Assembly: GCA_050084515.1 (NCBI GenBank)
Contig: CM114275.1
Location: 14,074,001-14,138,000 of the forward strand
Length of the DNA stretch: 64,000 bases
DNA from: Blasia pusilla
Lineage: Eukaryota; Marchantiophyta; Marchantiopsida; Blasiales
Direction: 5' to 3'
A model generated the notes under the pieces. That model saw only the letters and a program-made list of their open reading frames with translations, had not been told where the DNA came from and ran no database searches. The translations under genes and the position numbers were made by a program. Of the stretch, positions 45,836-57,456 are shown piece after piece. Within the stretch, counting starts at the first letter, position 1, and every line of letters begins with the position of its first letter.

Positions 45836-46839
45836 TGTCGCGACCCTCATAACCAAATGAACACCAAATAGGCGCCAAGCGAAACATCATAACTCAAGTG
45901 GACTCACGCTACGATGATCGCCCTTTGGAAAGTCTCTTGGTAAAGTCCAAGAGACGAAATGCGAAACAGAGTTGTGCATTTCATGCGTTAGCGGTTGCGA
46001 CCAGGAAACCTAGACCAAACGCGAACTAAGACTTGAGATGAGTCGAGTCTTAGTTTCCAAAGAGGTGAGAACCAGTTTTGGAACACGACTAGCGTTTGGG
46101 ATATTGGACTGTGTTCCAGACCACAACGTTTAGCTCCAAGATGCGTTCAAGACAAGTAAGGGCGCCTTGGAAAGATTATCCTGAGACGTTTCCAATGCAC
46201 AAAGATCTTAGCAAACGCATAGGTAGAGGTTGAGATATTGGCCGAAAATGACTATAAGAGCAATCGGGTTGAGGGCTAATCTAAGGGACCCGACTATTTT
46301 TCCCTAAAGTTAGGGGGACCCCGAAGATCCCCATAAGTACTAGTAAAGGGGAGTCTCTCCAAGATGTCTTGGAACACGAACCCCACTTTGAGCACCAAAC
46401 GGCGTCTTAAGGGCACGGGATGGAACGAGAGTTTGTCGTTGGAACTCGAAACCCAAAAGTGATCCAAAGGAGTGGATTTTGTAAGCCACACTTGGATTCC
46501 AACTTGTGATTCATTTTGTGTGAGTCTAGGTTAGGGACTCATTGGATGCCCATCGGACCGTTGGAACCGCTAGGCATGAAACGTTGTTTGAGGTTCGTGT
46601 ACTAACCAGAGAATCTATCCCAAGTCTTTCAAGACTTGCCTGTGTTGTAATCGACAAAACTAGGAAGGTTGAGCCTGATGAGAGTCTGAGTCGAGGACTC
46701 GGCAAGTAAGAACCGCTGATTGATCTAGACCCGACTAACGTGCGTGTTTGGATGCAGAGCAACGTTGAAAGCCTGACCTACTGGACGCACGCTTTTGCAA
46801 CAACAAAGATTAAGGTTCAAGGAGAGTAGGCACACGACA
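45836..46839 (+). repeat. 3' LTR of chromovirus C
   Basis: 1,004 bases, TGTCGCGACCC to CACGACA, preceded by the purine-rich CTAAGGAGGAGTGAG (polypurine tract) and followed by the CTATT target duplication. The uninterrupted copy serves as reference for the split 5' LTR. The 690 bases between the stop codon at 45,139 and the LTR hold no recognised gene. Confidence 0.92.
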
Positions 46840-47600
46840 CTATTGGGGGCGTATCATCCACATAGTATATGAATCGATATGAGTTAATGGTTAGACTCAG
46901 GTAGTGCGCTAGTACGCACTTGGGTGATCACAATACCAACATAGTCATATGATGTATTAGTAGGGAGTACGGTGTTGTATGCCCTTGGTTTCGTTCTAGA
47001 TTTTTTGGAGGAGATGCTTTCTTATCGGCCGGGGTGGTGATCATGTGATGGATGTGTGAGCCATCTAGTGGTGCAGTTTGCAAGGTGTAGTGGTGGTCGA
47101 CCACGTGAGGATACGGTGACCATCTTGGCAGCATTCACAGGTGGTGTTAGCTGATCAGTCGAGTTGTTGGAGGGATCACACATGCGGAGGACATTCCCAT
47201 AGCAAATAGTCCCATGGAGAGACATACCAGGGTGGGTCTCTCTTCCCATGGTGTAGAGACTTCTTTATAGTCGTTGGGGACAAGCGTTGATTTGTGTGGA
47301 ATGCAAACGAGTTCATGAGCAAGGCGTGGAGCTGTGCCAGTGTCTTGGAACAAAAAGAGCAATTGAAGATTGTGCTCTTGGAGTACAAATTTGATATCTT
47401 CGGGTACCACACGTGTTGTGTTGCAGCATTTGGAGCAGGGTACGGGAGTGTTGGATCTCTTTGAAGGGATCAACACGACGTGTAGCTGCAGTGTTGCGGG
47501 GATGATGGCACCGACGGTGCTAGATGTCTATAGGATAGTAGGTCATGGCAGGTAGATATGTGTGTGCCATTTGGGGTTAGGAGGACTTAACTGTCGACTA
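46840..47600 (+). pseudogene. Linker and methyltransferase stub of gypsy A2
   Basis: After CTATT the text continues A2 from 25,477. Linker pieces correspond to A1: VLDFLEEMLSYRPGW, VSHLVVQFA, VTILAAFTGGVS and ELLEG. Then GTGVLDLFEGIN (about 47,437-47,475) equals methyltransferase motif I with Gly changed to Glu. A deletion then fuses it at about 47,520 to the 3' untranslated end (ATAGGATAGTAGGTCAT, as in A1 at 34,838). Confidence 0.75.
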
Positions 47601-47601
47601 G

Positions 47602-48190
47602 GGGTGGTTGTGGGGTCTCGGTGTATTTGCGTGAGTTCGTTTCATTTATGGATGGATCGACTGGTGTGTTGGGAAGATCGGTGTTGTGTAGTGTGTAGAT
47701 GTGACCAGCAATGTGGATTGTATAGCGATGTGTATGCACACGGAAACTTTCACATATTAGTTTACCGACAGGTAGAGTTCTACCGCGTTGATGGCATAGA
47801 GGGTCAGCGGAATGTTTGGGTGTAACTTCGTCCTGAGATGTTGGATGAGGTGGCGACATGTCTGTTGCTTCGGGAACATAGTCTTTGATGTTTCCCTATT
47901 TTGGTCTTTGTCAGCCACGTCACCCGTTAACCGAGTCAACGGTCGCCGGGTAACCTGTGCATGTAGGTTACCGTTGGGATGGCTATTTTTGGGAGAAGAG
48001 CCTTTTGGCTCTTCTTAAGGGTATAAGAGCGAGAGAGATGGCTTTCCCAAGCCATCTTTCTCATGTTGGGCCTTAGGAGCACCTCTCTTGCATGTGTGTG
48101 TGTGTGTGTGTGTGTGTGTAGGAACTAGGGTGGTAGCGTCCGAATTCCCTCATAGCAGAGGGTGGGTGTGGGTTGATATGCTGATGTAAA
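47602..48190 (+). repeat. 3' LTR region of gypsy A2 (blocks B then A)
   Basis: Block B (47,602-47,745, ATGTGTATGCACACGG at its end) and block A (47,747 on, with AAGAGCCTTTTGGCTCTT and GGCTTTCCCAAGCC) follow a CTAGGGGTGG purine-rich tract. It is clearly more diverged from A1 than the A1 LTRs are from each other, which fits A2 being the older, outer element. It includes a (GT) run at 48,093-48,118. Confidence 0.7.
48093..48118. repeat. (GT)13 microsatellite
   Basis: A run of about 13 GT units inside LTR block A of A2. The other block A copies have only TGTATGTGTGTGAG at this point, so the run expanded in this copy. Confidence 0.9.
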
Positions 48191-48290
48191 TTCAAGAGAG
48201 CACTCCAATGTGCAAACCATACTAGTGTGAGCCCGTTAGAGTTCGGATTTTCGCTTGGCGTTGGTTTGGTTATGAGGGTCGCGGCAATGT
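48190..48290 (-). repeat. Inverted LTR start of the chromovirus C/D type
   Basis: The reverse complement reads CGCGACCCTCATAACCAAAC, then CCAACGCCAAGCG and GGGCTCACACTAGTATGG. This is like the LTR starts at 25,481, 45,840, 55,730 and 56,537. It is about 100 bases long and points opposite to chromovirus C. Confidence 0.65.
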
Positions 48291-50289
48291 TGGCTTTTGC
48301 TATCTCCTCTTGATGTGAATTATGTGTCTACCTCACCTATTCCTTGCAGCTCCATATATGGTGACAAAAGTTTGGTTTGTGGAGCTTTATGCAATGAGGT
48401 CAGGCATATTGTAAGTACTTGATTTTACTATTGTCTTTTTGCTTGATACATTGTATGAGTTATTGTTTTGTCCATCAAGTGCTTCACATAAGTGCTGATT
48501 TACTCTGATATCTGGTACTATGTCCGCTATGCTCTCTGCCACTCACCATTTGTTCATATAACCTTCGTCCCGTGCCTGAGCCTTATAGCATTTGTGCATA
48601 TAGGCTTTACGCAAATGCTCATTTATGAGCACTTCACTCACTACTGTACTAACACCTTCTTGCTCAACCTACTTTCCTGTAAGAATAAATCCAGCCAACA
48701 GCTGACATATTACGATAGTGCAAAAGCAATACGGTTATTATTTCTTCTACACTTAAGGCATATCTCAATAACCTCCATGCTAATGGACTACCACAAGACT
48801 TCCGTTCAAGGACCTTTGGTTAGGAAATGAGTGTGCAAGAGATGTCCAAAATCACATGGATCATCGAGCTCTTTGGCAGGTTCAAAAATCAACACCTACC
48901 AAAGCTTCACACAAACCTCATAATACCTTGAGTTTGCCAGAAATGAGGGCACTATGCAAGGGAGTTATGGTGGCAAGGGCCATGTGTTTTGTGCTGTATG
49001 AGTCAAAGCCCTAATACGACCGTCGCATCCTGAGCCCGGTTTCTAAGTCCAGTGACCTCACCTTACCTGATTTATATTATTACATTTCCTTTACTCAGTC
49101 AGCCAATACATCCCAAATTTTCATCTCGCAGGACAATTTTTTTACCCCGTCCTCTAGTGACGGTTTGCCACCTGTACCATATATTTTTCACTTCCCGCTT
49201 CATACTGGCTGACTCATACTTTATTCAACACCGGGGCCACATTCTTGTTAATTTCTTCCGGTCCTTATACATAAATCCTTACAGGGAGGGGCACTCCTAC
49301 GGTGTAGCGGCACAAGGAGTTAGGGTTAGGGACGTGGTGATCCAGGGGGAGCCTTATCTTGGACGGACAGCGTTCCTGTTTGGGAGCGTCAGTCCAGTCC
49401 AGCCGCGAACTTTCCCTGCGTTACCCTATAATCACAAATACGCGCCGTCTGGTTGTGTCACCGGGCATTAATTTATCCGTTTCTCCGTTCATAGGGGAAA
49501 CGCAAATCTGGTCCGTTGAGGAATGTTGGAGGAAAGCCGTCAGATCCAGGTTTTCGTTGCAAAGGAGATCTGTTAGCCGTTGGATGTGAACTATCACGAC
49601 ATCTCCGTCGTCCATCCTTGTGTGGGTGAGGAAAGATGGGCACGGGCCCATGTGCTGAAACCCTCCCGGTGTACTGGGGACGACGGGAAGGGAGGGAGCG
49701 ACGAGGGAGGGCAGGAATGAAGAGCGATTGCGGTGTGTGGGCCCGCCCGCATCAAACCCTCGAGCAGCTCTTCGGCCGCCATCGCCATAGCCGCCTCGCC
49801 TCCTCTCTTCATCCGTGCCGCTGCGAAGCATAGAGTGTTCTTTTTCATCTCCGTTTGCAGACTAGCCCTGCTACCCCTCGAGAAGGGGAACGACAGAGTG
49901 AGAGAGAAGGGGTTGGGCTCGGAGCGGCCGCTGGCGAGAAAGTGGTTTAAGAGGCTTGTTTATGCTTAGGTAGCTCGTACTAACGAGTGGCAGCGGAGCT
50001 TAGGCATAAGAAGAAGAGAGCACTGATCTGATCGAGTTGCAGAGGAGGTAATTTTGTGCTGGTGGAGGTGTGAGGTGAGGGTGAGCAAACGACACTTCGC
50101 ATCAGGAGTGGAGAGGAGGGTCATTGGAGCGGTTGTTGTTGTTGTTGTTGTGGGGATTTAGAAGAGTGGGGAGGGTTTAAGGAAGAGGTCGATCGGCAGC
50201 GCTCTCACGCTCCGCCCCGAAAGCAGAAGCTCAAGGGAGATTGTTTCTGCCCTGCAGTGGAGGTGGAGTCGTTCACCGTTGAGGTAGGG
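48290..50289. other. Upstream region of the cold-shock gene; no other gene seen
   Basis: No coding signature in 48,290-49,900 on either strand. Nearer the gene the sequence becomes GC-rich and carries a short (GTT) run at about 50,136-50,153, typical of a transcribed leader. No clear TATA box stands out close to the gene. CCCTATAATC at about 49,421 is too far away to call. Confidence 0.4.
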
Positions 50290-50880
50290 ATGGCGGACGA
50301 CGCACAAGTAGTGAAGAAGACCGGGAAGGTGAAATGGTTTAACAGCAGCAAAGGTTTCGGCTTCATCACCCCTGACGATGGTGGGGAAGACCTCTTCGTT
50401 CATCAAACCTCAATCCACGCCGAAGGATTTAGGTCCCTGAGGGAAGGAGAGGTAGTTGAGTTCGTGGTAGAGATAGGTGAAGATGGCCGGACTAAGGCCC
50501 TTCACGTGACCGGTCCTAATGGGAGTTATGTCCAAGGAGCGCCTCGACGGGACGGCTATGGCGGTGGAGGAAGAGGAGGGGGAGGTGGAGGAGGCGGCGG
50601 TGGTCAAAGCGGCAGTGGTGGCTTCGGCGGTGGCGGCATGGGAAGAGGAAGGGGCCGTGGTGGAAGAGGTGGAGGTGGTTACGTCGGTGGTACCGGTGGA
50701 GGCGATCGCACATGCTACAACTGTGGTGAGTTGGGCCACATTGCGCGTGAATGCTCAAGTGAAGCTGCAGGCAATGGAAGAGTAGGCGGAGGTGGCGGTG
50801 GCGGTGGCAACCGGAGCTGCTACAACTGTGGAGAGCAAGGTCATCTCGCACGAGATTGTGCGCCTGCTGTCACAGCCTGA
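50290..50880 (+). CDS. Cold-shock-domain glycine-rich protein with two CCHC zinc knuckles
   Basis: Intact 196-residue protein starting [20 protein letters not shown]. The cold-shock domain (about residues 10-75) has both nucleic-acid-binding motifs, KGFGFITP and [10 protein letters not shown] glycine/arginine-rich stretch follows (about 90-135), then [14 protein letters not shown], a glycine linker and [14 protein letters not shown] (both C-x2-C-x4-H-x4-C), and a short tail. This is the layout of plant CSP/GRP2 proteins. They bind RNA and single-stranded DNA and melt RNA structure, in nucleus and cytoplasm. The frame is open further upstream from a GTG at 50,257, but the first ATG in frame is at 50,290 and starts a typical N-terminus. 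No intron or defect is seen. It is the only clearly intact gene in the window. Open frames on the other strand and in other frames are shadows of the GGN codons. Confidence 0.95.
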   Translation: MADDAQVVKKTGKVKWFNSSKGFGFITPDDGGEDLFVHQTSIHAEGFRSLREGEVVEFVVEIGEDGRTKALHVTGPNGSYVQGAPRRDGYGGGGRGGGGGGGGGGQSGSGGFGGGGMGRGRGRGGRGGGGYVGGTGGGDRTCYNCGELGHIARECSSEAAGNGRVGGGGGGGGNRSCYNCGEQGHLARDCAPAVTA

Positions 50881-53800
50881 ACCTGATAGGTTTTGGTGAG
50901 CACGACACCTCAAGGAGATCCGGAGTTAGCAGGTAGTGGTTGCTGGAGGTTTCCCAGTTTGGTGTCAAGTGGATTAGATAAGGTCGTCCGATGTGCACAA
51001 GTCGTTGATAGACCTCAAAGATTACGCATTCTTTTGCTTCCCCATGCTTTCGGCTGTGGTACCTCTGATGGCAAGCCTCATCCATCTCTTGGGCTCTTGG
51101 AGACTGAAGAGGCGATGTCGCTTTAGCACTCAGTAGATCCTTTTTTGTGGGGTGTGAAGTGGACGGACGTCTGGAAGTGAAATATTTCATTTTATCGTGG
51201 AGAATCCGGCCCGAGTTCGATGGACGTTTGGAGATGATGGGTTCCATGATGCCCATAACACACTTCCCCAGTTCAACGAACAGCGGTGGAGGGCACCAGG
51301 TGAAAGCAGGAAATAGTCGAGGCTGGTAGATGTCGAGGGAAAGAAAGTGTCTAGGTATGTTGGTTGTCTTGGGGGCGCGGTGAAGTTGCTGGTTGAGGTG
51401 TGTCGAGGCTGGAAGTGGCTGACGAATAATTGACGTCAATTATCAGCCTTCCCGTCTAGAACCCCAGACTAGATTCATTCGCCAAAGACAGGGATTCCCA
51501 TTTCATCTTGTACCTCCCCTAACGCCACCTATCTTAGATGCTGAAAACTTTCCTTCGAGACTTTTTGTAGTGTTCCTTGGCATGTGGAGGGCTTTCGTTT
51601 ACTGTTCGGGCCCTGTTTTGTCTCCGTGGTTGCGTTTCCTTCTCCGTCGTGTTTCCTTTCACTCGACGTGGGCCGGGAGGCTTGGGTCTTTTGGAGATGG
51701 CGCTTTGTGCAGTGTCGGCTTAAGCAAGTATATGCCTCAGGTCACGATTGGTTGACCTTGCCGATGCTTGGCTTATGTCTAGCGTACTTGGATGCCCTCT
51801 ACTAAAGAGTGGCATACCCGGGAGACTTGCTTTTTCGGTTGAGCTAATAGTTTGTAGTTTTATTTACTTTTGTCTAAATTTTAGCGATCTCATTTGGCAT
51901 TCTGGACGGCATGAAAGCCTGTTCTGTATATTGTCATTAAAAAAGTCCGCATCCTCCTTAATGCACACCCATCATTAATTCTGTCTGCACAGCGCCCCGT
52001 TCTCAACATTCCTCTTTCTTTCATGACCATTCGTATCGTCGAGAGTCGTCAAATGAGGTCATCGATCTTTATGCACCTTCCTGGTGAACTGAGATGACCA
52101 CTTTTGTCCATTATTGGAATCCGGTTCGGTGTTGATGTCCGTGGGTCGTCTTGTGGCATTCGTTGTGACAGTTTGTTCCCTGGAGCAGGGAAAACATTTA
52201 GTGATGGACGCACGAAACCACGGTCAATATACTCGTCATGTCTTCATCTTAATCGACGCAACCATAGTTGCACATGTTGCCTCGTTTTCCGGTACATGAT
52301 TTGTCGTCATGCTTGGTAGACCTAACCCAGATTCCGGCCTAATCCAGATCCTAGATTTGACACGGATGTGAATCGAAGGTAGATCGGTCAGGATTGTGAT
52401 TTAAAGTGCATAGTTCACGAAGGTGGCTTCACGGTAATTGTCCAAAACACTCGTGAAGTTTTTAAAAAAGTGTATAGCAGTAGCGTGATCTAGCAGCGGG
52501 CATAGTTCATCATTGACTATTGTACTACATGCTGTGCTACATGGAATAGATGAACGAGAACCTGACAGTCTTATCCACAAGTAGGGAAGGTCGTCGTCAT
52601 GGAATGTGTATCGTCACTTTGAACAGCGTCTTGGCAAGTCTGCTAATCTGAACGCGTCCCACTGACAGTAGAAAAGCTCGGAATCATCGCTCGACGGAAG
52701 TTAATTCAAGGAAAACAACACAATTATTGTACACGCCTGTGGATAAACGCGGACTTGTGACTCATCAATCTCCTGTATACGCCCGATTGTCCACGTAATT
52801 TCTTGGGAATGTGGAGCACGTTGGTGTATTTCGGAGGATTTTACCGTATTCCTAGCTTGTAGAGGAGGAAATATGGATAGTGCGACATCAATGGAAATGC
52901 ATCCATTGATAGTGCGCACATAGTGTTGCGCATCTTGTTGCCACGCCGAATGCTTGCGTCCTCGAGCCTCTTGCACCCTTTCAGTATTTGTGTATCTGTC
53001 TGAAGCACGTTCGTGAATCGGCTTATACCTACAGCGGAGCCTACTTAACTGCTCCCGCTACTCGTCCCCACCCGGAATTGGCACTGATAAAACTGTTTAA
53101 TCTGACAGCCTCGACGCCATCTGCCACGCGCTTTTCTCCCAGGAGAGTCGGAGAAATGTGCGAAGATGATCACTGCGATTAATAAGGAGGTTCTCAGACA
53201 CCGCTTTGTGTCTATATTGGGAACGGTGTCTTTCGAACATGAGCACGCAGGGAGAGGTGAACGCGGAACGCTCTACTCAAACCTCCGTGTGGGGAGAGCG
53301 AGCTGTGAATGTAGAGAATCGTGCTCCTTTCCGGACGGAAAGCAACATTGACGCCGAGATTGTGAGGAAGGGGCGCATTATGTCAAACATTCGTCGAGAT
53401 TAGACCATGGTGAGAACATGGTCGAGAAGAAAACCTTCCTCGATTGATGGTGAAAGAAGTGTAGGCCGTCAAACTTGTCAAAGCAGGTGACGATAATGGA
53501 TGAAACTATATCTCGCCGACAGACGGGAAGGTTTTACCCTTTATTTGAAGTGAAAATCACGCCGGCCAGTAAGTGAACAAATTGGGTAATGACTCCAGGG
53601 CAAATTACTTGATGATCTTCTCCATCACCACAAAAAATCCCCCAGTTTTGAAAACTCGAATTAATGAATGACCAAGTATGCAGTCAGATCCTTCACGACA
53701 ATCAAGTGCATGCTATATGCTCAGTGGGCGACATTCCGAGCTCGTGTTTTTTCAACACTAAATAGGGTGTGCTCGGAAAGATCCAAATACTCGCAGATTT

Positions 53801-55720
53801 TTTCACTTTTTACAAAGGAGCTGGATTTATCCAGATCAGGTTATGCTGGTCAGATCGGAAAGTCTTACATTTCACTGACTGGCACTACAAAAAATGTTGG
53901 TTTTATGCGCTCGTAGGATCAACTCCTTTGCTACTTAAGGAACCTCGTAATGGCTTGGAGTCCAAATACGTTTCTAGCGAAGACAATCACTGTAGCTCAT
54001 AAAAGTAGAATAAGGCGATTTGAAAGGCGGAACAAAAGCAAGAAGATAATGGGTGGGAGGTGGACCACTAAAGGATACTAAAAGATGAGAATATGATATA
54101 TAATGGTAGTTTACAATTTAAGCATTTATGGAAATAGAAGAAGTTACTTTTCAAATGTTGTCATATCTTATCTATATTATTAATAGAAGAGCACCTCCCA
54201 TGGCCACACCTCTATGGCTGAAGGCATGGCATGAATCATGTCCTCTAAAAAATATTTCTGCTAGCCTTACGAGAACAAATGAGGGTGTCATCTACACCAG
54301 GGTTCGGGGAGTTTTTTCTTGGGACCCGGTACACTACCGGGAATGGTAAATTGGCAACGGAAATTCCGGTTTTTGAACCGTTTTTTAGATACGAAATACA
54401 AAGAGCGTCTTCAAATCCAACCCGTTTTTCGTAGGCAGTTTTAAAATTAATCGGAAATTCTCAGATTTAACCGGCTAGCCTTACTCGTAACCCCGGATCT
54501 CCCCGATCATTGATCTATACAATAGGGGCTCTTATGGGCAATTTACTATTTTTTATTAGTTATGTTTCATCTTTTGCTCTTCAAAGAGAGGTTTGATAAA
54601 TTTTGCGTTATAGTGTATTATCCTTTATGGGCCACACATGATACTGCCTAGCTCCATAAATTTTCAAAAGAAGTGTTGATTGAACACATTAAAGAGGGGA
54701 AAACATGATTTTCCCCAAGGAAATCCTTTGGCATGATCTTTGGGAGGCCCACTACGATTAATGCCGTGGACAAGTCTCACATGACAGTATTTTTTTTATA
54801 AGATCCATCCAATATGAAGAAATGATTAGCCTCTGAATTCCCTTAAAAAGCGCATGAAGTGGGCCTTCGATAATTTTGTAGCCAAAGTGAATAGTGGAAT
54901 ATGCTTACATTTTGCATGGGTATGTTCTTAGTATGTGCCCACATTTAGACTACTTGTAATTAATCTCCTTTTATTGTAAGACAAATACAAGTCTACTAAT
55001 CTTTAATGAACTTCTAGTATACTTCTTTCATAACCTTTCCGACTTAAGTAAAATACATGGACTTTATCATAATACGAGAGTAGAGCATGCGCTATGCATA
55101 ACACCAAGTTAGTTTGGTTTCTCAAGTTTGCTTATGGGTTTAGGAAATTTCTTAAATATTTTCTTGTTGCTCGTGTTACAATTTTTGTTTTTGTTACCCA
55201 AGTGCCATACATAAAGCATGAAAAAAAGAGAGAGGATATGACTACAATATAGCATTCAAAATAATTCTTTGAGTCTCCTCTCTTTGTACTTCCTATGGGA
55301 GAACCTCGCAGAAGTACAAGGAGGGGCTCAGAGATTCAAGAAACACCAAGGCCACTAGGGGCGAAGGAAAAATGGGCAAATATCTATTTTTTCTCCCAAA
55401 ATGATACTAATTAAGATGTGGAAAAAATTGAAATCGAGGAATATAATCCAATTTTAGAATCCCAAATGCTCAATGCACCTCAAACGAGTCTCGAACTAGA
55501 ACTCAATGTATGTGCCCCGGATTACGGCTCAAGGTAAGGGTCTAAAATTGGAACAACTTGGCTTGGTTTGGTGTCGAAGAACTCGAAACCCCAAGATCGA
55601 CCTCATAGTCCATCCCATGCCATCGGTTCAATCCGCATTGTTCCAAAGATGGAATTTATGCTACTAACTTCGTCAGATACCCTCCCTCCTATATATAGTA
55701 CTAAAGATTTTTTGCCTCTC
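50881..55720. other. Long stretch without recognised genes
   Basis: The first few hundred bases are probably the 3' untranslated region of the cold-shock gene. Beyond that, base composition is mixed and open frames are short (under 210 codons) without domain signatures on either strand. From about 54,100 the sequence turns AT-rich. I found no tRNA, rRNA or LTR pattern here. Confidence 0.4.
51426..51443. promoter_or_regulatory. 18-bp perfect palindrome centred on TGACGTCA
   Basis: ATAATTGACGTCAATTAT contains the full palindromic ACGT-core site TGACGTCA bound by bZIP factors of the TGA/CRE type. It lies about 550 bases downstream of the cold-shock gene. A single site proves nothing about use. 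Confidence 0.4.
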
Positions 55721-55721
55721 A

Positions 55722-56533
55722 TATTCTGACCCTCATAACCAAACACGCACCAACGCGAAATATTACAATTGTAGTGGGCTCATACTAGGATGGAAGCGCG
55801 TTGGAGTCCCAAGATTGAGACATGAGTTGCAAAAGAGAGACATGAGTCTTAAATGATAGGGTTGTGACCTAGCAAAGGGGACCAAATGTCCAACGAGATT
55901 TGAGAAGAGCTTAAGTTCCACAAGAGTTGGGTACCAAGGAAACTATAACCTAGCCATGGTTTCATAGAAACAAACATGTCTGTCTGTGGGACAAACATGC
56001 CCAATGGGTCTCCTGCCTAGGTTTTTTTGATCTCGATGGCCCGTGTGGGCTTGGGACGTTGGAACGGGTAGGGGCTTAGATTGCAAGAGGGAGTAAAGAA
56101 TCGGCATGCCAGAGCCTGACGTGGGCCAATGCGGGCTTTGGTCGTCTGGTATGGTCTAAAAAAGGGGCGATAGATTCTTAGACGAGGTGCGGGCTGGCCG
56201 AGCGTGGGTCTACGTTGCGAGCAAGGAGAGTCAGATCCAGACCATGGGTACACGAGCCTGCACGGACATAAGTATGCGTATAAGGACTTTGTCTGTGTGC
56301 AACCTTGAACCTAGCTTGGAACTTGAGTGAGCACTTAGGGGTTATCCATGTTTGAGGTCATTATGAATAGACCCAAGATATGTTTGGCATAAATAAACTA
56401 GTGTAAGCAATATTGTGGGAAGTTGATTCTAACGCAATAAAAATATTGGAGAATGCATGAGCAGAGATTTGGAAACCATCCCCAAACTCTCGGAATGATA
56501 GTTGGATTGAGGGCCACAAAGAGTGGCCCAAGA
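55722..56533 (+). repeat. LTR remnant D1, gypsy C/D type
   Basis: Starts TGACCCTCATAACCAAAC and runs parallel to D2 (56,534 on) through GGCTCATACTAGGATGGAAG, TGTGACCTAGCAAAG and GGGTACCAAGGAAACT. A GC-rich stretch at about 55,965-56,290 has no counterpart in D2, and the second half of the LTR is absent. It meets D2 directly. Confidence 0.65.
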
Positions 56534-57456
56534 TATCGTGACCCTCATAACCAAACGTGAACCAACGTGAAACATCAAAACTCTAGTAGGCTCACACTAG
56601 GATGGAAATGCGATGGAGTTTCATGAGTGAGACATAAGCTATAGAAGCAAGACACGAGTCTTGATGGGCATCTTAGATGATGGGGTTGTGACCTAGCAAA
56701 GCGGGACCAAAATTCAAGTGGGACTTGAGAAGAGCTCAAGTCTCGTAAGAGGTGGGCACCAAGGGAATTCCAACCTACCTTGGAACTTGATTGAGTGTTT
56801 GGGGGTTCTCCATGTTTGAGGTTATAACAGCTAGACCCGAGATTCGTTTGGGATGAATAAGTTGGTGTTAGAAAGCGTGTGAGAAGCCAATTACAATTTA
56901 CAATGCACTTAAAAATCCATATAAACTCATGGCAAAATTCTAGAAACCATCCCTAAACTGTTGGAAGGATCATTTGGTTGAGGACCACAAGGAGCGGTCC
57001 AAGAGGACTCTACTAGATGTATGGAGGGGTGAAGATCTCTAGAACTTTATATTTGGGGGAGGATCTCCGAAGGTATTTGGAACTTGAACATACTCCACCT
57101 TGGGAAGTATAGGTATATACTAAGGGCACATGATAGTTTGAGAGGTTGGTATTAAGATTTTGACACTAACCTTGGACCTTGACCTTGATATTGACTCTCG
57201 ATTATAGATCCTTTTGAGGTCCATTGGGTAGTTGGGAGTGCCAGGAGCGCTAGTATTGTTTCAAGTTCTTAGACTATCAAGGAAGTCTCTCCTAAGTCTT
57301 GAATGAATTTCCTATTTTGGGGAATGAGGGATTAGGTTGGTATCTTTACTTTGTCTAGATTTGTTGAGCTTGAAGGGATGCCTAGTGACTAAGACTCAAA
57401 AGATGCAAAAGATTAGCATTCGAGGGAGTAGGTGCACAACATGTGGTATTAGAGCC
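56534..57456 (+). repeat. LTR D2 with primer-binding site
   Basis: About 908 bases from TATCGTGACCCTCATAACC to GTGCACAACA. It is followed by TGGTATTAGAGCC (57,444-57,456), the same methionine-tRNA-type site as in chromovirus C. It should be the 5' LTR of a related gypsy element reading rightwards. Confidence 0.75.

Larger units (their letters stand above)
25478..46839 (+). mobile_element. Chromovirus C (Ty3/gypsy with chromodomain), interrupted by copia
   Basis: The 5' LTR is in two pieces (25,478-26,020 and 40,036-40,489, together about 1.0 kb) because a copia element sits in it. The 3' LTR (45,836-46,839) is 1,004 bases. LTRs begin TGTCGCGACCCTCATAACC (TT instead of TG in the 5' copy) and end CACGACA. 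CTATT flanks both sides (25,473-25,477 and 46,840-46,844). The internal part (40,490-45,835) holds a PBS, gag, protease, RT, RNase H, integrase and chromodomain. Confidence 0.9.
22290..48190 (+). mobile_element. Outer gypsy element A2 (family A), split by chromovirus C
   Basis: The left part has an LTR end (block B, 22,290-22,371, ending GCGCACGACA), gag from about 22,870, the knuckle and protease starts at 25,260-25,440, then text collinear with A1 up to CTATT at 25,473-25,477. After chromovirus C the same text resumes at 46,840 with the duplicated CTATT, then GGGGGCGTATCATCC as in A1 at about 30,157. The linker domain and methyltransferase motif I follow. A deletion then jumps to the 3' end and an LTR (47,602-48,190). 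RT and integrase are lost. It is the same family as the innermost element A1. Confidence 0.8.

Noticed and set aside
50257-50289. N-terminal extension of the cold-shock protein from an upstream GTG
   Set aside because: GTG starts are not expected in a plant nuclear gene, and the ATG at 50,290 gives the usual N-terminus of the family.
50410-50851. His/Ser/Thr-rich minus-strand frames opposite the cold-shock gene
   Set aside because: Shadows of the glycine codons of the real gene on the plus strand.
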